Shown: positions 6,051 through 6,506 of the stretch, one piece after another | Position numbering within the stretch: position 1 is the stretch's first letter | Layout: each line of letters starts with the position of its first letter | Assembly (NCBI GenBank): GCA_016218905.1 | Contig: JACRCS010000999.1 | Coordinates: 1-6,506, forward strand | DNA: 6,506 bases | Source of the DNA: Deltaproteobacteria bacterium | GTDB taxonomy: Bacteria; Desulfobacterota_C; Deferrisomatia; Deferrisomatales; JACRMM01 | Direction of reading: 5' to 3' | Notes under the pieces: model-generated | The model's input: the letters and a program-made list of their open reading frames with translations, nothing else | Told to the model about the DNA's origin: nothing | The model's database searches: none | Position numbers and translations under genes: made by a program

Positions 6051-6204
6051 CTACCCCCGAGTCGCGGTGGCGCCGGCCGGCTTGCCAACTCACGGTGTAG
6101 GTGCCCGTGGCGCTCGGAGGTACGGCCGGCGCGCCCGGGGGAATCGCTTGGACGCCTACGGCGCAACCGGTCGCGCCGTAAGACCAGTCGCTCGCGCTAT
6201 ATCC
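6051..6204 (-). pseudogene. Frameshifted remnant of a fibronectin type III-like repeat protein
   Basis: Read on the minus strand from about 6204, the frame gives GYSASDWSYGATGCAVGV, then PPGAPAVPPSATGTYTVSW and QAG. The Pro-rich linker followed by a 'P..S.TGTYTVSW' strand is typical of FN3-like domains in bacterial surface or secreted proteins. After the Trp the expected continuation ('...GAT.Y.L') is lost in this frame. It partly returns in a neighbouring frame as KPAGATATRG and then TAG at 6051-6053, suggesting a one-base frameshift. The upstream end is cut where the direct-repeat array begins (6211). It is only about 50 codons, too short for an intact gene. The FN3 reading rests on pattern similarity without an alignment. 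Confidence 0.45.
6157..6180. repeat. 24-bp near-perfect palindrome
   Basis: Arms TACGGCGC (6157-6164) and GCGCCGTA (6173-6180) are exact reverse complements, and the centre ACCGGT (6166-6171) is itself palindromic. Eleven of the 12 base pairs match; only A6165/C6172 do not. It lies inside the FN3-like remnant, about 30 bp from the repeat array. It could be a REP-like hairpin, a protein site or a by-product of GC-rich codons. Confidence 0.45.
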
Positions 6205-6210
6205 TGTCGC

Positions 6211-6337
6211 GGGACGGCGAAGGGACGGCGAAGGGGACAGGCACGTAAAGCAAACGGACGGCGAAGGGGACAGGCACGGGACGGCGAAGGGGACAGGCAC
6301 GTAAGGACGGCGAAGGGGACAGGCACGTAAAGCAAAC
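6211..6337. repeat. Array of 22-bp direct repeats next to a REP-associated transposase gene
   Basis: Four identical 22-bp units (core GGCGAAGGGGACAGGCAC, preceded by GGAC) lie at 6223-6244, 6256-6277, 6279-6300 and 6305-6326. A truncated 11-bp copy lies at 6212-6222. Units 1 and 4 are each followed by the same 11-bp spacer GTAAAGCAAAC (6245-6255, 6327-6337), unit 2 by a single G and unit 3 by GTAA. The array ends 12 nt from the transposase stop codon. On the transposase strand each unit reads GTGCCTGTCCCCTTCGCC and on. From memory, the GTGCCTGTCCCC motif recurs beside transposases of this family in other genomes. The spacers are too short and irregular for a CRISPR. Confidence 0.85.
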
Positions 6338-6349
6338 AGCTCACGTTCG

Positions 6350-6506
6350 TCAGGCTTCCGACAGGCGCTTGAGCGAGTACACCCCCGCGAGGCCGGTCAC
6401 CGGTCTCGGCCGCTTCTCGTGCCGGCAGGTGAAGTGAGTCTCGAAGAGCCGGTAGCAGCGAGACACGAACTCCTTCGAGCCGATCACGCCGCTGTCCGTG
6501 AAGTAG
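6350..6506 (-). CDS. REP-associated tyrosine transposase (RAYT, Y1_Tnp/DUF1568 type), C-terminal fragment
   Basis: Only the last 51 codons are inside the window; the gene continues past the right edge and ends with TGA at 6350-6352. The visible residues begin YFTDSGVIGSKEFVS and continue through a basic stretch, HEKRPRPVTGLAGVYSLKRL, to the C-terminus. This matches the conserved tail of the DUF1568/RAYT family ('YFTD..VIGS..FV...HEK.PKPV.GL.G.YSLKRL'), recalled from the family, not searched. These enzymes are HUH-type single-strand DNA transposases related to IS200/IS605 TnpA, usually single-copy and linked to short repeated sequences. The HUH motif and catalytic Tyr lie outside the window, so activity cannot be judged. 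The tail shows no stop codons or frameshifts. Confidence 0.8.
   Translation of the reverse strand, partial: YFTDSGVIGSKEFVSRCYRLFETHFTCRHEKRPRPVTGLAGVYSLKRLSEA

Noticed and set aside
6046..6058. GGGGG-CTA-CCCCC hairpin as a terminator of the FN3-like remnant
   Set aside because: The stem is only 5 bp and is not followed by T on either strand.
5896..6300. 134-codon minus-strand ORF from 6300 as an intact gene
   Set aside because: Its first part is translated direct repeats (PSPS-type), its end overlaps the MoxR start region, and only the middle section looks protein-like; treated as a pseudogene remnant instead.
6211..6337. Short CRISPR array
   Set aside because: Spacers are 1-11 nt, two are identical, and no cas genes are in view; the repeats fit transposase-linked direct repeats.

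Overview
The window is GC-rich bacterial DNA with long overlapping open frames on both strands, as expected at high GC. Its taxonomic origin cannot be fixed from the sequence. The sigma-54 activator, the MoxR operon and the REP-associated transposase with 'GGGGACAGGCAC' repeats would fit a high-GC deltaproteobacterium-like or deep-branching Firmicutes-like genome, but this is an inference only.

Layout. Positions 1-380 are a poorly coding, less GC-rich stretch. It holds a short minus-strand ORF of doubtful status, a 10-bp stem-loop and a convincing minus-strand terminator-like hairpin. Positions 382-643 are a regulatory upstream region: three 11-bp direct repeats, a perfect 6-bp hyphenated palindrome, a candidate promoter and a strong ribosome binding site. 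They lead into a 531-aa sigma-54-dependent activator (644-2239, plus) whose N-terminal half is a tandem duplication of a GAF-like module. Facing it across only 30 nt is a minus-strand operon read from right to left: MoxR AAA+ ATPase (4974-5915), DUF58 protein (3730-4941) and a multi-membrane-pass protein with a C-terminal DUF4129-like domain (2270-3733). The last two overlap by 4 nt (GTGA).

Upstream of the operon (6003-6506) the DNA looks mobile or decayed. There is a frameshifted remnant of a fibronectin-III-like surface protein containing a 24-bp near-perfect palindrome. Next comes an array of four complete 22-bp direct repeats plus one partial copy. Then comes the C-terminal end of a REP-associated tyrosine transposase that runs off the window.

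How the genes work together. MoxR/DUF58/DUF4129 clusters are a recurrent membrane-associated module in which the AAA+ ATPase is thought to act on the VWA-like DUF58 partner. The usual third member carries a transglutaminase domain (TgpA-like), but here that domain is absent. The convergent sigma-54 activator has no obvious target promoter among these genes and is probably an independent unit. I see no clear new defence or biosynthetic system. The most unusual points are the duplicated sensor module, the transglutaminase-less third protein, the repeat array beside the transposase, and the repeat/palindrome cluster upstream of the activator.
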